A stretch of DNA of 64,000 nt from Vitellaria paradoxa (GCA_019916065.1 CM034240.1:17345894-17409893); one strand, 5' to 3'; shown: positions 45,270 to 57,067, counted from the first letter of the stretch. Notes: generated by a model not told the origin, from the letters alone. A program made the numbers and translations.

Positions 45270-45632
45270 GGAGGGGTTTGATAGAAAAATGAAGGATTTT
45301 ATGGTAAATTGTTGGTAAATGTTTGTTTGGATTGAAAAGTTTGAAGGAGGATGAAAGTGAAGTAAAATTTAAGAGTATGAGAATGCATAATTAAATGATG
45401 CATGCTCAACAAATTGAAAGAAACAGAATCGAAGTGTTTTAGTTTTTAATTATTAATTGATAAATTTATATTATGTCATTATAATGGATACTTTGCTTTT
45501 CTTCCAACACATTTTGTAAGGGTGAATTTGTAGAAAATTATTGTACACTTCACTTTCGCCAATTAAATTTTATGAATAAAAAAAATTAAACTCCCTTTTT
45601 GCAGTAATTTTAGTTATCGTTAAACAGGGCTC
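45270..45632. mobile_element. Tourist-like MITE
   Basis: Ends GGAGGGGTTTGATAG and CGTTAAACAGGGCTC are inverted, flanked by TTA at 45267-45269 and 45633-45635. No ORF. Confidence 0.7.
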
Positions 45633-45639
45633 TTATTGT

Positions 45640-46010
45640 CTCAATCGGTCTCAACCTAAACCTAAGAGATTAGGTGAGTTGGCTTTGATTTGAGAGTTAA
45701 GAGTTTATCACCCCAAAATCTCATGTTAAAATTCTCTCCTTAGTAATTCTTGGGGGCCAGCCCTCCGGGCGCAAAATGTAGTAAGATTGATAGGATGGGT
45801 CTCCTTAACTGGACGAATTGTATCTAGTTCTTAGGTGTGAGTCCGAATCTCCGTCACTGTGTGAGTTTGCGACTTACTGCTGCATATGTTGAGGGCCGTT
45901 GTGTGCAGCGCAAACCAAGAGAGATTCACTCCCTAGAGGTTTAGGTTGGGCAGTGAATCTCATAGGTCAAATCCCTCCTCTCTCTCTCTCTCTCTCTCTA
46001 ATTTTTGTTC
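45640..46010 (+). mobile_element. Possible SINE-like repeat
   Basis: ATTAGGTGAGTTGGC and, about 50 bp on, ATGTTAAAATTCTC resemble degenerate pol III A and B boxes. The remainder (GGTGTGAGTCCGAATCTC, GTGTGAGTTTGCGACTTAC) looks like a second repeat-derived block. It ends in (CT)n. No target duplication found. Confidence 0.3.
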
Positions 46011-46030
46011 GAACCAAAAACACACACTAA

Positions 46031-46373
46031 GGTACTGTTTGGCAACTCAAAAAAATACCAAAAGTTACATTTTGTAACTTTTGGTGTGTTTGGCAAAACC
46101 ATAAATTTTCTCACTTTTTTGATTTGCTACAGTAAAAAGTACATTCCATAATTACAACTTTTTTGATTTGCTACAGTAAAAAAACATACCAAACACTCAA
46201 AAGTTACCACTTTTTTGTTTTGCTACAGTAAAAAATTTACCAAACACTTAAAAGTTACTAAAAAATACTAAAAATTTCACTTGGTTCAACCAAACACACA
46301 AAAAAGTGCAAAAAAAAAAAAAACACCCAAAAAACTACCAAAACATGAATTTTTTTGAACTTCCAAACACCCC
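46031..46373. mobile_element. Tourist-like MITE with internal triplication
   Basis: Ends GGTACTGTTTGGCAACTC and GAACTTCCAAACACCCC, flanked by TAA at 46028-46030 and 46374-46376. Three copies of CTTTTTTGATTTGCTACAGT spaced about 50 bp lie inside. Confidence 0.75.
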
Positions 46374-47070
46374 TAAATTAGGAACAGCGCATGGATTTGT
46401 GACTCGTCCCAACGAAATGCCCTCCTATATATTCATCAAAGCACTGGACATATGCTCTCGTTAAAGCCAATCAAATTAACAAGGGAACTAAAATCACTAT
46501 TTCACTATGCCCATCTCCGGTCCGGTAAAGTTTTGAGAATATATATTTGAAATTAATTTTTTAAACTCGTGTATATCTAAAAGTCGTGAATATGAAACAT
46601 GATTTCTATTTAGAAATTATCAGTACCAAGTATTCCACTTTCTTCTGTTCGAACACAACACTTTTTCACATCCGGGTCTATGGCAAATAAAAATAGATGA
46701 ATTTGAAAAATAAAATTTAATAATATTAGACAAAGGAAAAGTTTGGAAGCTCTGATATTCTTTAACTTGAGTTATTTATGATGCACTTGGATAAATAATT
46801 TATCAAGGGAAAAGTAAAAGCGAAGAGATTCAAAATTATTATTCTTATTTAGTTTGTAGTGAAAAATAATAGGAAAATCACATGAAGTTTGATCAACTAA
46901 AAAAAATTAAATTGTACACTAATTCATTGATGTAACCTTTTATTTTTGTATAATTTATAATCCACTCAAATAATAATATACATTTAAACCTTTATATTTT
47001 CTTCTATTTTTTTTCCTTTTCTTCTAATTATTTTTTTTTCTTCAAATTCTCAACTCAAACACACCCTTAA

Positions 47071-47469
47071 GGCAATGTTTGTTTGAGGGATATAATTGGG
47101 GGGCTTCAGTAGACAGTCTACCATTTTTGACCAAGTTGACTTTAATCCTATATTTGGTTTGCATTATTAAAACTTCGAACTCGACTTCATATCTCCCAAA
47201 ATGGAGGGATAAATAATACCATGAGGGGTGTGGTATTACTTCTACCCCCACCTTTGGATTTACTTCCCGCCAAACTTTAAAGGTTCAAAATTATTTTTTG
47301 TCACATCTCATGTTAAATCATATCATTTATTTCACTTTATATCCTACTAACCAAATACCAAAAGAATAATCTTACATAGAAAATTAATCCCATATTATAT
47401 CTAATCTCACATATTATTCTATAATAATACTTATACCCCATCATCCAATTCTTTTACTCAAACATAGTC
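47071..47469. mobile_element. MITE-like element
   Basis: Starts GGCAATGTTTGTTTGAG after TAA and ends ACTCAAACATAGTC. Inverted ends are clear; the right 3-bp flank (AAA) does not match perfectly. Confidence 0.5.
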
Positions 47470-48399
47470 AAAGAGACAAAAGGACACACATGAGGCTCCT
47501 ATGATGCTCAATAATTATTTTTTTTTACCATTTTATTTTCTATTTTTAAAATTTGGTAGTTAAATCCAAAGAGTTTGACCCATTACTGGTAAAAAAATAA
47601 TAATAAATTCTTTTTAACAAATTATTTTCAAGAGAAAAAAAATGTTGGATAGATATTAAAAGTTTTCAAATGAATTTATTTAGCTCATTTAATAAGCATT
47701 ATTCATTCAAGTGCTTAGTTAGTTGATTGTCTCACCAGAGTTATTACTCTAGAAAACAATTAAAAGATCAAATAATAAGTATTAAAATTCAAATTTTCTA
47801 ATTTAGGCTATAAATTAACAAAATTAACGGTCTTTCAAAAGATATTAACAAGCCCCGGCCCTTTTTTCCCCAAGGGCATTCACATCACACTTGCCTTTTC
47901 TAGATTAGTTAAGTTTGGAAAACCAAAAAGGCCTATTTTTTATTTTGTTTTATATTATTTCATTGTATATAATTTTTAAAATTTTATTATGATTCTTAAT
48001 TATGTTTTTCATATTTTTTAAGTACAAAATTAATTTGTTAAGAAGAAAAAAAAATTTATGCACGGGTGAAATAAAACCAACTTATTTAAAAAAATAATTT
48101 ATTTTATTGTGTAAATAAGATTTTCTGTTTTAAGAATTTTTTAAAGACATTTGTTAACAGACTTCTATAGAGTTGTGCATGCATGGGAAAATGTAAAAAT
48201 TTTATTATGTGACATGTTTTCATTGACTCTTGATGAGTGTTATTGGGACACTCATTAACAAAAATTATTTTTTAAATACAAATAATATGCTTTAAAGTTA
48301 TTTAAAAGAAAAATCCTAAATATTATATAAATAACTAAAAATTGACCGTAAAACATAATTTGACTTCAAAGAGTTCAAATGTCGATTTATAAAACAAAT
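47470..48399. other. AT-rich intergenic sequence
   Basis: No gene or clear element. A hairpin GAGTGT-TATTGGG-ACACTC lies at about 48235-48253. Confidence 0.4.
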
Positions 48400-48715
48400 T
48401 TATAAAAAAATTGTAAAATTAACATGTAAAAATAAAAAATTATTAATTAAAAGATACTAATGTATCTATATAATATTTAATAAATGTGTAAAATTTTATT
48501 ATTTATTATAAATATTATCACATTTTTAAAAATTTGAAAATTTTTTTAAAGAGTTAAAAAATATAAAAAAAGTGAGAGATTGTATTTTAATGTCAAAAGT
48601 CTGCAAAGACAACTAAAATAGAGATAAAAAAATAATCTTGACTATTAAATAAATTTAACCGTGAAAAATATTTTAAATTTAAATTATTGAATTTCCTAAT
48701 TATATAAATACTATG
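48400..48715 (-). mobile_element. Second copy of the Helitron-like AT-rich repeat
   Basis: The reverse complement follows 12540-12860: ATTTATTTA(G/A)TAGTCAAGATTATT, AAAATGTGATAATATTT, TAATAAATAATAAAAT, GATACATTA. Its 3' hairpin and CTAGT cannot be confirmed, and its right end lies close to the promoter of the MGC gene. Confidence 0.4.
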
Positions 48716-49056
48716 CGATGTGGAAATTAAAATTAAAAGAAAGCAAAAAATAAGTTGGCTCAGCACCCCAGGCCATATGGGCAACGGTCAAAATTTTCAA
48801 AAGCTCTCACGTGAGATTCGTTCGGACTCTTCAAATGACCGTTGCGTCCTCCGTTCCAATCCTTCTCTTCTTCCCCATCTCACTCTACCCTCCCCTCCAT
48901 CTCTTCTTCCCCATCTGAATCTACCCTCCCCCTCCAAATCAATCTCTCACCGTCTGTATCTCTCTCTCTCTCCATGTAGACTTTCCCCCCAGCCGCATTC
49001 TCAGAAAAAAAAGATTTTCTTTTTTTTTTCTTTTTAACAGAACCCATTGATTCAAC
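48716..49056 (+). promoter_or_regulatory. Promoter and pyrimidine-rich leader of the MGC gene
   Basis: From about 48860 an imperfect tandem pair of a ~33-bp CTTCTTCCCCATCT-CTACCCTCCCC unit (48868-48930), then (CT)n at 48959-48973, leads to the ATG at 49057. Such pyrimidine patches are common near plant transcription starts. Confidence 0.5.
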
Positions 49057-50352
49057 ATGGGATGCTTTTTACACTGTCTTTTTGGTACTCGCAAAGGTCG
49101 AAAATCCCGGGAAAGGCCGAATGTAGTAGTAGATCCCTCTAGAGATCAAGTAATCTTCAAGTCCAACCATAGCAATCTCTTCTTAGGTTTCCTTTCTTTG
49201 TCTAGTTATTATTATTCCTTTTTATTTATTTATTTATTTTTTGGGTCTTCTATTTTTCAGAGCCATGGAACATTTGAAATTCTTCGACCTGTCAACCCCA
49301 CAGGCCAACAAGTGGAAGAAGCCATCAAAACCATCACGCGTTCAAAGTAAGCTATATATTCATTTTTTTTTAAATGAAAATCTACTTCATGTATATATAT
49401 CTATATATATATTTTTATTTTCCTTTGATTCTGTTATAACAGAGACAGAGTTAAGGAGAAACTGCAGAATGCAAGAATCAGAAAGAAAGTTGCATTTGAC
49501 TTGAGTGTCAAAACCCAGCAAGAAATCGAAAATCGTTCAGTGGAATGTGACAAGGAGAAAGAGGAAGGAATTAAGAAGAAAGAAATACAGAGCGAAAGTG
49601 ATTCCTCCAGTGTGTTCTCTTATCCTCTGAACCATGAGTACCAAAAGTCTACCACAAGCAGTGATTCAGTTGATGAATCTCAAGACAAGGTATTGGTCAA
49701 GGAAGAAGAAGAAGAGTCTTCCGAGTCATTCTTCTCTTTATCAATAGAGTCCAGAAGACAACAAGCCTCTGCGCTCGAAGGAGGTGAAAAGGAGGTCAAC
49801 AGTCCCATTACAATCAAAGGTCCAAATTCAATTCAGAAGGAACCCAAATCAATTGGGTTCAATCACAGTGCCGGAGATAAAGACAAAGGCAAATATGAAG
49901 ACAATGTGTTGAACCCAATTGAGAATCTTAGTCAATGGAAAGCAGCCAAATCAAGGATATCTTCCTTCACACCATTGAGATGTCAAGAAAAGGAGAATAT
50001 CATCAGTTCAGAGCAAATTCAGAATGAAATTGCGGCTGATACTAGCCTGTCAAGCTGGTTGGTTGAATCCGAAACTAGTGCTGGAAATAGTCCTAAATCG
50101 GTTGGGAATTCACCAAAGACGGAAGATTCATGGAGAAGCTGTGGAGATGGACTAATTTTAGGAGAATTAACTGTTGAAGAGCTCAAAGAGTTGTCGGCTT
50201 CTACATCTTCTAGAAGCAGAAGATCACCACCTAGCCCGGATCAGGATGAGCTACCCATTATTGGCACTGTTGGGAGTTACTGGAGTCATACTCGGGCACA
50301 CCTTGTAAAGCAATATTTGGGCCCAACAACAGAAGCAAGTACAGAGAGGTAA
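49057..50352 (+). CDS. Uncharacterised plant protein with N-terminal MGC motif
   Basis: Three exons, 49057-49149, 49261-49346 and 49443-50352; 1089 nt, 362 residues plus TAA. The joins are phase 0 (CAA then GTAATC ... TTTTTCAG) and phase 2 (TCAAA then GTAAGC ... AACAG). The first intron is 111 bp and open in frame, so it could be retained. The protein starts MGCFLHCLFGTRKGRKSRER: Gly2-Cys3 could be myristoylated and palmitoylated. A conserved RKKVAFDLSVKT follows (about residues 71-82), then a long acidic, Ser-rich, probably disordered region and SYWSHT near the C-terminus. I recall a plant family of unknown function with this N-terminus and KKV(T/A)FDLNVKT block. Shifting two bases at the end of exon 3 would give KYREDKRV across a donor at 50350, so the C-terminus may be frameshifted here. 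Confidence 0.75.
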
Positions 50353-51867
50353 TGGTATTATTTGCACTCATAATAGGGTAAATTGCATCTAACTTCTTTT
50401 AACATTTAATTAATTACATTTAATACTCAAAACATTTAAATGTTACGCTTACTTTTCTTATTTTAAAATATTGTTAACATCGATCTCTTTTGATAAAATA
50501 AATTATTAGAACTTAATAGAAAATATTAAAATAACTAAGGTGGCATTTGGTTTGTTTTTATTTTCTGTCTTCTATTTTCTATTTTAATATATTTTATGTT
50601 TTAAAAAATCTCAAAATAAGAAAACAAAAAATATTCTATTTTCCTTATTTAGAGATTTTCCTTATTTTGGGTTGAAAGCGCTCAAAACGATTTTTTGTCA
50701 TTTTTTATTTCATGTATAAACTCATTTTCTGTTTTCTAAAATAAAATTTAAAAATACAAGTGACTAAATGTATTTTACATGTTTTTCTTATTTTTAAAAG
50801 TGCAAAATGACAAAAGCGTTGAAAATAGAAAATAGAAAATAAAAATAGAATACAAAAAATAAAAAAAACAAACCAAATGACACCTAATATTTTAGCCATT
50901 TTTCTTATTTCCTTCTCTTTTATATTTTCATTAATTTTCTTTACAAAAATTTACAAAAATAAGTAGAAAAATAAGAAAAAAATATAAAGTTTTGATGGTT
51001 ACTGTACAGAAAATTGATGAAATGTGAGATATAAAGGGATAAATAAGAAAAATACCTAAAATTTTGATTAGTTTAACATTTTATATTAAGTTTTAATGAC
51101 TGATTTTATCAAAAATAGACTAATGTTAACAACATTTCAAAATAAGTAAGACAAGTATAATTTTTAAACGTTGTAAGTATTAAATGTAATTAATCAAATA
51201 TTAAGGGATAGATATAATTTACTTTCATAATATAGTTTCAGTGTAATTTCTCTTTTTTTTTTTTTTGTAAATTACATCCGATACTTTATCAAAAATCTTA
51301 TTTTAATACATGTACACTAGGGACCTGTTTATTAAATAGTCTCAATTTATCTCTACATTTAAATTATTTTATTTTTTTGTCAATTATTATTAAAAAATTA
51401 ATAAAAAAGACAAAATAAAATATTTTAAAAGTATAAAAAGTGAAGTGAAGCGATTTAAAAAACAGAATCCAAAATAAGATTAAAAGTATCTGCCTGGTTT
51501 AATGCAAAATGTTTTGAGAAAAAATTATAAAGCTAAGTTTAATTTATTTATTTATTTTTATTTTATACCAATTCTGGGTACTGATTGGTTGTGTTCGATT
51601 TGTGCAGGACAAGAGAGTGAGGCGACAGGCTTTTTTTACAGCATGTAAGAAATATATTTGGTAATTTATCCTCGGGACAACGTTTCATTTACGTACCATT
51701 TTGTTAGATGAACTGGGAAAGACGCCCATGCAATCGTAATCGTATTTGATTACATGAAAAATATGAATTATTGCAAAGAGGAATTTGGCTAGATTCGAAA
51801 AATCAATCACTTCGAAATTAAACCGAATTTGTTGTTTAATTCGATTTCGATCATTTGATTTACACTT
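50353..51867. other. 3' region of the MGC gene and AT-rich intergenic sequence
   Basis: Holds the MITE at 50539-50884. A possible last exon of the MGC gene starts at 51608 (GTGCAG then GACAAGAGAGTGAGG). No other gene. Confidence 0.4.
50539..50884. mobile_element. Tourist-like MITE, sister of 13294-13614
   Basis: Ends GGTGGCATTTGGTTTG and CAAACCAAATGACACC are long, nearly perfect inverted repeats; TAA flanks at 50536-50538 and 50885-50887. 346 bp. Inserted just past the stop codon of the MGC gene. Confidence 0.85.
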
Positions 51868-52072
51868 TTTTTTTGTTTTTTTGGGTGACGGGAAAAATCA
51901 CCCAGTGGTTTTATCCACTGAACAAATCCTCGGGAGAACTAGTACAGCAACCTATCGCCACGACCCCCTACTTAAATCTTAGCCGCTTTAGGTGAGAATC
52001 GAACCTGCGACCTGAATATATCACCCAAATATTAGGCTTGACTCCCGCTTCACTGGATCAACTAGAGGTGGG
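51868..52072 (-). mobile_element. tRNA-derived SINE with perfect 17-bp target-site duplication
   Basis: The flank TCATTTGATTTACACTT occurs at 51851-51867 and again at 52073-52089. On the minus strand the 205-bp body starts CCCACCTCTAGTTGATCCAG (A-box region), has a perfect pol III B box GGTTCGATTC (51996-52005) about 45 bp on, and ends in an A-rich tail AAAAAAACAAAAAAAA against the left duplicate. The tail, boxes and long duplication define a SINE. I do not assign a family. Confidence 0.9.
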
Positions 52073-52154
52073 TCATTTGATTTACACTTGTTACTTCGTT
52101 TTGATTTAAGCCAGATTTTAAATAAGTTTCATAATTTATAATTTCAAAAAAAGG

Positions 52155-52425
52155 TTAAAAATAATAGAAACCCGGTTAAGGTGGTTTGGTCATGTACAAA
52201 GAAGACCGCTAGAGGCTCAAGTGAAGAGAGTTGATCAAATGGTTTTTAAACCAATAAGAAGAAGTAGAGAAAGACCTAAAATAACACTTGGAGAAGTTAT
52301 CAGAAGAGATTTTATTATAAATGATTTATATCAAGATATGATTTTTGATAGAACATAGTAGCGCTGTGTGATCTATGTAATCGACCTTATCTAGTAGGAT
52401 AAGGCTTATATTGTTATTGTTGTAC
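52155..52425 (+). mobile_element. RTE-type LINE ORF C-terminus and 3' tail
   Basis: An open frame from 52173 to 52360 reads RLRWFGHVQRRPLEAQVKR ... RRSRERPKITLGEVIRRDF, the usual end of plant RTE-like LINE proteins, and stops at TAG. It is followed by a CTTATATTGTTATTGTTGTA tail typical of these elements. 5'-truncated; no start codon, so easily missed. Confidence 0.75.
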
Positions 52426-52623
52426 AATTTCGAAAAATGTTATTTTTTGTCATTTTAAAAAATGTTTAGATAAGTTATAATTTTTTTTTTTTTAATAGCA
52501 ATGCCAGTTTTCGATACCATTCGTTTTAATAGCAATGCCAGTTTTGATTCTAAAGTCCAAATTTGATCCTAAGTTGTATTTGTCCTTTTTATAATTATTT
52601 ATTTATTTATTATTTCTTATTTA

Positions 52624-52951
52624 GGCCCTGTTTTGTTGACTTAAAAATTACCGAAAGTTACAAATATTTACCTACTTTTATTAACTTTTGTTATTTTTGT
52701 TTTTTAGATGTTTATTTTCAAATTTTAAATTTTACAAATTTTTACAAAAAAATTACAAAAAGTTACCCACTTTTTTCAATATTTGTTAACTTTTCGTATT
52801 AATTTTTTACTAAAATCGTTGGAACGTCTTAATTTTCACCGTTTCAACAGATTATTTTGGTGAATTTTGATTGATTTTTTAAATACTAAAAAGTGACTAA
52901 TACAACTTATTTTTTTAACTTTTTGTCATTTTTGATCATCCAAACGGTCTC
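52624..52951. mobile_element. Tourist-like MITE
   Basis: Ends GGCCCTGTTTTGTTGAC and CATCCAAACGGTCTC, flanked by TTA at 52621-52623 and 52952-52954. 328 bp, no ORF. Confidence 0.75.
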
Positions 52952-52954
52952 TTA

Positions 52955-54049
52955 TTCTAATCCATCCTTAGGCTTAACCATTGTATGCTTAAGAGTTAGT
53001 GATTGATTTCGATTAAAGAATTTTATTGCTAGGGAGAGTCTCTATTTTGGCTGAGCTAAACAAAATAAAATAAAATCTTACAAATCTCTACAAACACAAA
53101 TTACAAGATAACAAAATTTAAATTCTTCACTCACTACACGAATTACGTGACATTTACTTTTACAATTTTATTTTATACAATTTTATACAATTTCAAACAC
53201 ACCCTTTGGTGTATGATATTTTTAAACATTCGTACAATAAAAAAGTTAATTCTCTACGTGGTTTTTTTTTTTTTTTTTTTTCCCCTTTAATTTATATGCT
53301 TTCTTGCATGAGACACCGTGATAACCAAGTTGTCTGTAAAACCAGAACATTTTAGTTTCGTTCTGGGATTGACATATTTTTTTTGGACACAGCCTAACTC
53401 AATTCAAATTTTCATTCTTATAATTACATAAAAGTAAGGTATAATAGTATAAAATGGATTGGGCCCAGTTGATATTGAGTTAGTTGATTCGGTTCTATTC
53501 TATTCTTAGTTTGGCTAAATTAAATGTCAACAAATTAAAACATAAGAAAAATTGAATTAATTCTAAATTTAACGTTGCCTAAACCAATCCATCCATAAAT
53601 CCCCTAACTTCTTATACTCTAAGTTACAACAACTTAACAAATGCACTTCATCATAATTTGAATAAATTACATTTTGTAATCTTTATACTTTTCACTATTT
53701 ATTGTCTAACAACCTATTGTTTCAAATTTTTAATTTGTTACAATGTAAATATTTTTTACAATTTTATTTAGAAATTTTTCATAAATTGCTCACGTGGTTA
53801 TTTTAAGAATTTAAAATACAAAAACACTTGATTTCCTTTATATTTATGTAAAAAGGAAAATATATATATTTTTTATTCACTATGTATAATATTCAACTCA
53901 GACTATCATTTTCCGAACTAAATGGAGTTAGTCATGTGTTTCTCTTTTTAGTTCCCTATATCAATATATATATATATATATATGTATAATATATATATAT
54001 ATATTTCACATTCTATAAATTTTTGGAATAATTATAATTTACCATGTTC
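52955..54049. other. AT-rich intergenic sequence
   Basis: Possible degenerate MITE at about 53040-53205 (ends near TTTCAAACACACCC), a T19 run (53264-53282) and (AT)n at 53964-54004. No gene. Confidence 0.4.
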
Positions 54050-54194
54050 GGGTCGTTTGGTTTGTTGAAAAACTCTAAAAAACTTTATAAATCTCTGTTA
54101 ACTTTATATCACATCAACTTTTTCTCTCATTACACCTATTACGACTCTCTCCAAACCACAATTTATCTCACTTTTTCTTACTCTAAACAAACCC
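54050..54194. mobile_element. Short MITE related to 14132-14488
   Basis: Ends GGGTCGTTTGGTTTG and CTAAACAAACCC are inverted; the interior shares AAAAACTCTAAAAAACTTTA and CTTTTTCTTACTCTAAACA with the longer elements at 14132 and 57068. Flanks do not match. Confidence 0.55.
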
Positions 54195-54235
54195 ATAATG
54201 GTTTAATAACATATGTATATATATAAGATGTCGTG

Positions 54236-54372
54236 TTTATTTTTTGAATAACAAGACTACGTTAGCTTTATAATTTGTAATTAAGAACGTTTAATTAAAA
54301 TTTATTTATTTTTGAATAACAAGACTATGTTAGCTTTATAACTTGTAATTAAGAACGTTTAATTAAAATTTA
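54236..54372. repeat. ~68-bp tandem duplication
   Basis: Two copies of a unit containing TTTGAATAACAAGACTA-GTTAGC and AATTAAGAACGTTTAATTAA, differing at two or three positions. Very similar copies imply a recent event. Confidence 0.9.
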
Positions 54373-54688
54373 ATTATTCAGATATATTCATATCTTTTTG
54401 AATTAAAATAACGTGAATATATCTAAACCATTAAATTAAAATCTAATAATTCTAAATCAATGTCACGGAGTTAACATAGCATTGTTACGTCAATCTTCCT
54501 CTTTTCCACTCGAAATTTGAATTATAGTGTTAGATAGATAAATGTATAATATCCACTTGCTATTTGATGCTCTATTTTCTTCTTTCACACTAAACAATGC
54601 TTATTAAATTATCAAATTAGTTATTAAATGTCAAAATATTTTTTAAAAAGTAACAATCACTCTAAATAAAATTACAAAATGTCATTTA

Positions 54689-54837
54689 GAGTGCGTTTAG
54701 AGTGACAAAAAGTGAGATAAAATGAGATAATTTGTGAGTTCGTAATTCGTACAGTAAGATAAAAAAGTGAATAACTTTTAGAGATTTTTAAAAAATTTCA
54801 GAATTTTTCAGTGATTGTTAGTAAATCAAACGCACTC
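54689..54837. mobile_element. 149-bp Tourist-like MITE (GTTTAGAGTG family type copy)
   Basis: Ends GAGTGCGTTTAGAG and AATCAAACGCACTC, flanked by TTA at 54686-54688 and 54838-54840. The best-preserved of several ~150-bp copies in the window. Confidence 0.85.
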
Positions 54838-54840
54838 TTA

Positions 54841-55948
54841 AAGGCAAATTGATCATCTAACTATTAGTTGACGAATTGAATGGCATGTGAATATATAACC
54901 TATTTAACGAACATTAGTTGGCACATCAAATGGCACGTGGGCAAATCGTCCATTTAACAAGAAGTCCGTGTGACTTGCCAAAAAAACAAGAAGTCGTGTG
55001 CATTTAGGGTAACGTATATCAATTTGTGTATTTTTTTATTTATTAATCAGAAGAGTATAAATTATAATTGTCTCATTTATAATAAAATACAGGGTAAAAT
55101 TAATTAAATCTCCTAAAGTTTTTGGCTTTTGGCACCCACATCATTTACATTTTAAAAACGAACAGTTATATTAATGAGATTTGAACTTTTTACCGATAAG
55201 ACTTTCTTTTATTTATTTTTTTTTTTGGAAAGAAGCAACAAGACTCCCTCTTATTATTTTTCCATTAATAAGGATACTTTAACTAATTTTGATCATGTAG
55301 AAAGTCAAAAATACCCTTAGAAAATCAAATTTTAATTTTACTGTTTTTTTTTTTTGTTTGTTTGTTAACTTTTAGGTATCTTATTAATATTTAGACTAAA
55401 AAAACATTGCCCACATATGCTAAAAAAATAAACACAATAATATATAAAATTATTTTAGACTGTCAAAATTTATTTATTTTTATTTAGGACATTTAGGAAT
55501 GTTAATTATATTTAAATTAAAAAAATATTGCACACCCATATTAAAAAAAATATTGGAATAATATTAAACTTATTTTAGGCTACCAAAGTTTTATTTTTGT
55601 TGTACCTAAAATTTATCAAATAAAGAAATAAAATCACATTTTTATAGTTTAAAAAAAAATCAAATCTTGATGGCCTAAAATAGGTTATATATTATTATAT
55701 TTATCTTTTTAGTATAGGTATACTATTTTTTTAGTTTAAATACGAATAACATACTTAAAAATTAACAAATAAAAAAATTAAATTTGAATTTTTAAGAGCA
55801 TTTTGACCATTCATATGGCTAAATTGATCAAATCATAAAAACTAATAAAAAAAAATCAAATGGGGTTTTACTGCCAAAAAAAAAAAAAATGGATAGCCAA
55901 CTGCATAAGGGCTTATTTTTAAAAGTATGGATAGTCTAACTTCCAACA

Positions 55949-55988
<40 letters not shown>

Positions 55989-56064
55989 AAAAAACTCAAA
56001 CTCTGAAAAGATATAAGTGATTTTTTTTTCTAAAATACATCGATATAACTTCACCTGTAAATTA
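54841..56064. other. AT-rich intergenic sequence with A-runs
   Basis: Two tandem-like copies of TTTAG(A/G)CT(G/A)(T/C)CAAA-TTTATTTTT text at about 55380-55610; A13 at 55877 and A37 at 55950-55986. No gene. Confidence 0.4.
55950..55986. repeat. A37 homopolymer
   Basis: The longest mononucleotide run in the window. It could be a retroposon tail, but no body with boxes or duplicated flanks is visible beside it. Confidence 0.8.
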
Positions 56065-56222
56065 GGGGCGCATTTAGAATGGCAAAAAATGAAATAAAAT
56101 GAGATAATTTGAAATAATTTATTAATTTGTAATTCATGCAGTGAAATAAAAAGTGAATAATTTTTAGAAATTTTTAAAAATTTTTAAAATTTTTGAATGT
56201 TTATCAGTACACCAAATGCACT
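56065..56222. mobile_element. Short MITE of the GTTTAGAGTG family
   Basis: Starts GGGGCGCATTTAGAATGG after TTA (56062-56064) and ends CACCAAATGCACT before TTA (56223-56225). Interior as in 54689-54837. Confidence 0.7.
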
Positions 56223-56560
56223 TTACATCTGACGAACAGAAGGGCATAATTTTTTAATTTTCACTATAATATGTAAGAAAATAAGTAATATTACATTTGC
56301 ACCTTTTAGAAGTTAGTTACTGGTGAATGAACAAGTTTCAATCCAATATCATAAAATGTTGGCATCATAATAAATTATAAATATAAAAGTTTAATTGTTA
56401 CTTCATCTTTAAGTAATATTTAATGAAAAGTAAAAGGGTATAGTTATTTACAGTGTCTCATTTAAAGTTTAATGGTAGAGTTTTCATTCAGCGCTTTTTT
56501 TTTTTTTTGTTTCCCTCTTATCCTATAATGCTTAAATTAAATTAAATTATATAATTTTGG

Positions 56561-57067
56561 GCCGTTTGGAAGTCATAGTTTTGGCAACTTTTGGCAAACC
56601 AAATTTTTTGGCGCATATAGAGGGCGTTTGGTGGCAAAATTTTTAGCAAAAAAATATTATTTTTTGATTTTTGAGGGTTTGTCAAACTAACAATTTTTAT
56701 TACTCTTCTATTCTACTATAGTAATTTAGCAACTCAAAAATTACTAAAAATTATTAAAAATTACTAAAAATTATTAAAAGTTGCTAAAAATGCCGAAGGT
56801 AGTCAAAAAATTTATCAACTACCCAAAAATTGCAAAACACTCAAACTCATTAACTCTTGATTAAAAATAGCAACTCTTGATTAAAAAATACCAAAAATTG
56901 CTAAAATTTGTATCTCTAAACCCTCCAATAAACGTTTAGTAAATTTTAGCAACTTTTGAATATTTGGTAAAATTTTTTAGTAATTTTTGACAATTTTTGA
57001 CAGCTTATTATCTATTTGGTGATAGTTTTAATAACTTTTGAGATAGATTAAAGTAAAATGACCATTA
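56561..57067. mobile_element. Nested or compound MITE
   Basis: Starts GGGCCGTTTGGAAGTCATAG, with a second start-like GGGCGTTTGGTGGC at 56624. Many AAAATTACTAAAAATTATTA units, as in 39562-39897. Ends not resolved. Confidence 0.45.

Noticed and set aside
51996..52005. tRNA gene suggested by a perfect B box
   Set aside because: No cloverleaf or anticodon stem can be folded; A-rich tail and long target duplication show a SINE.
55950..55986. A37 run as the tail of a processed pseudogene
   Set aside because: No gene-like sequence or duplicated flanks next to it.
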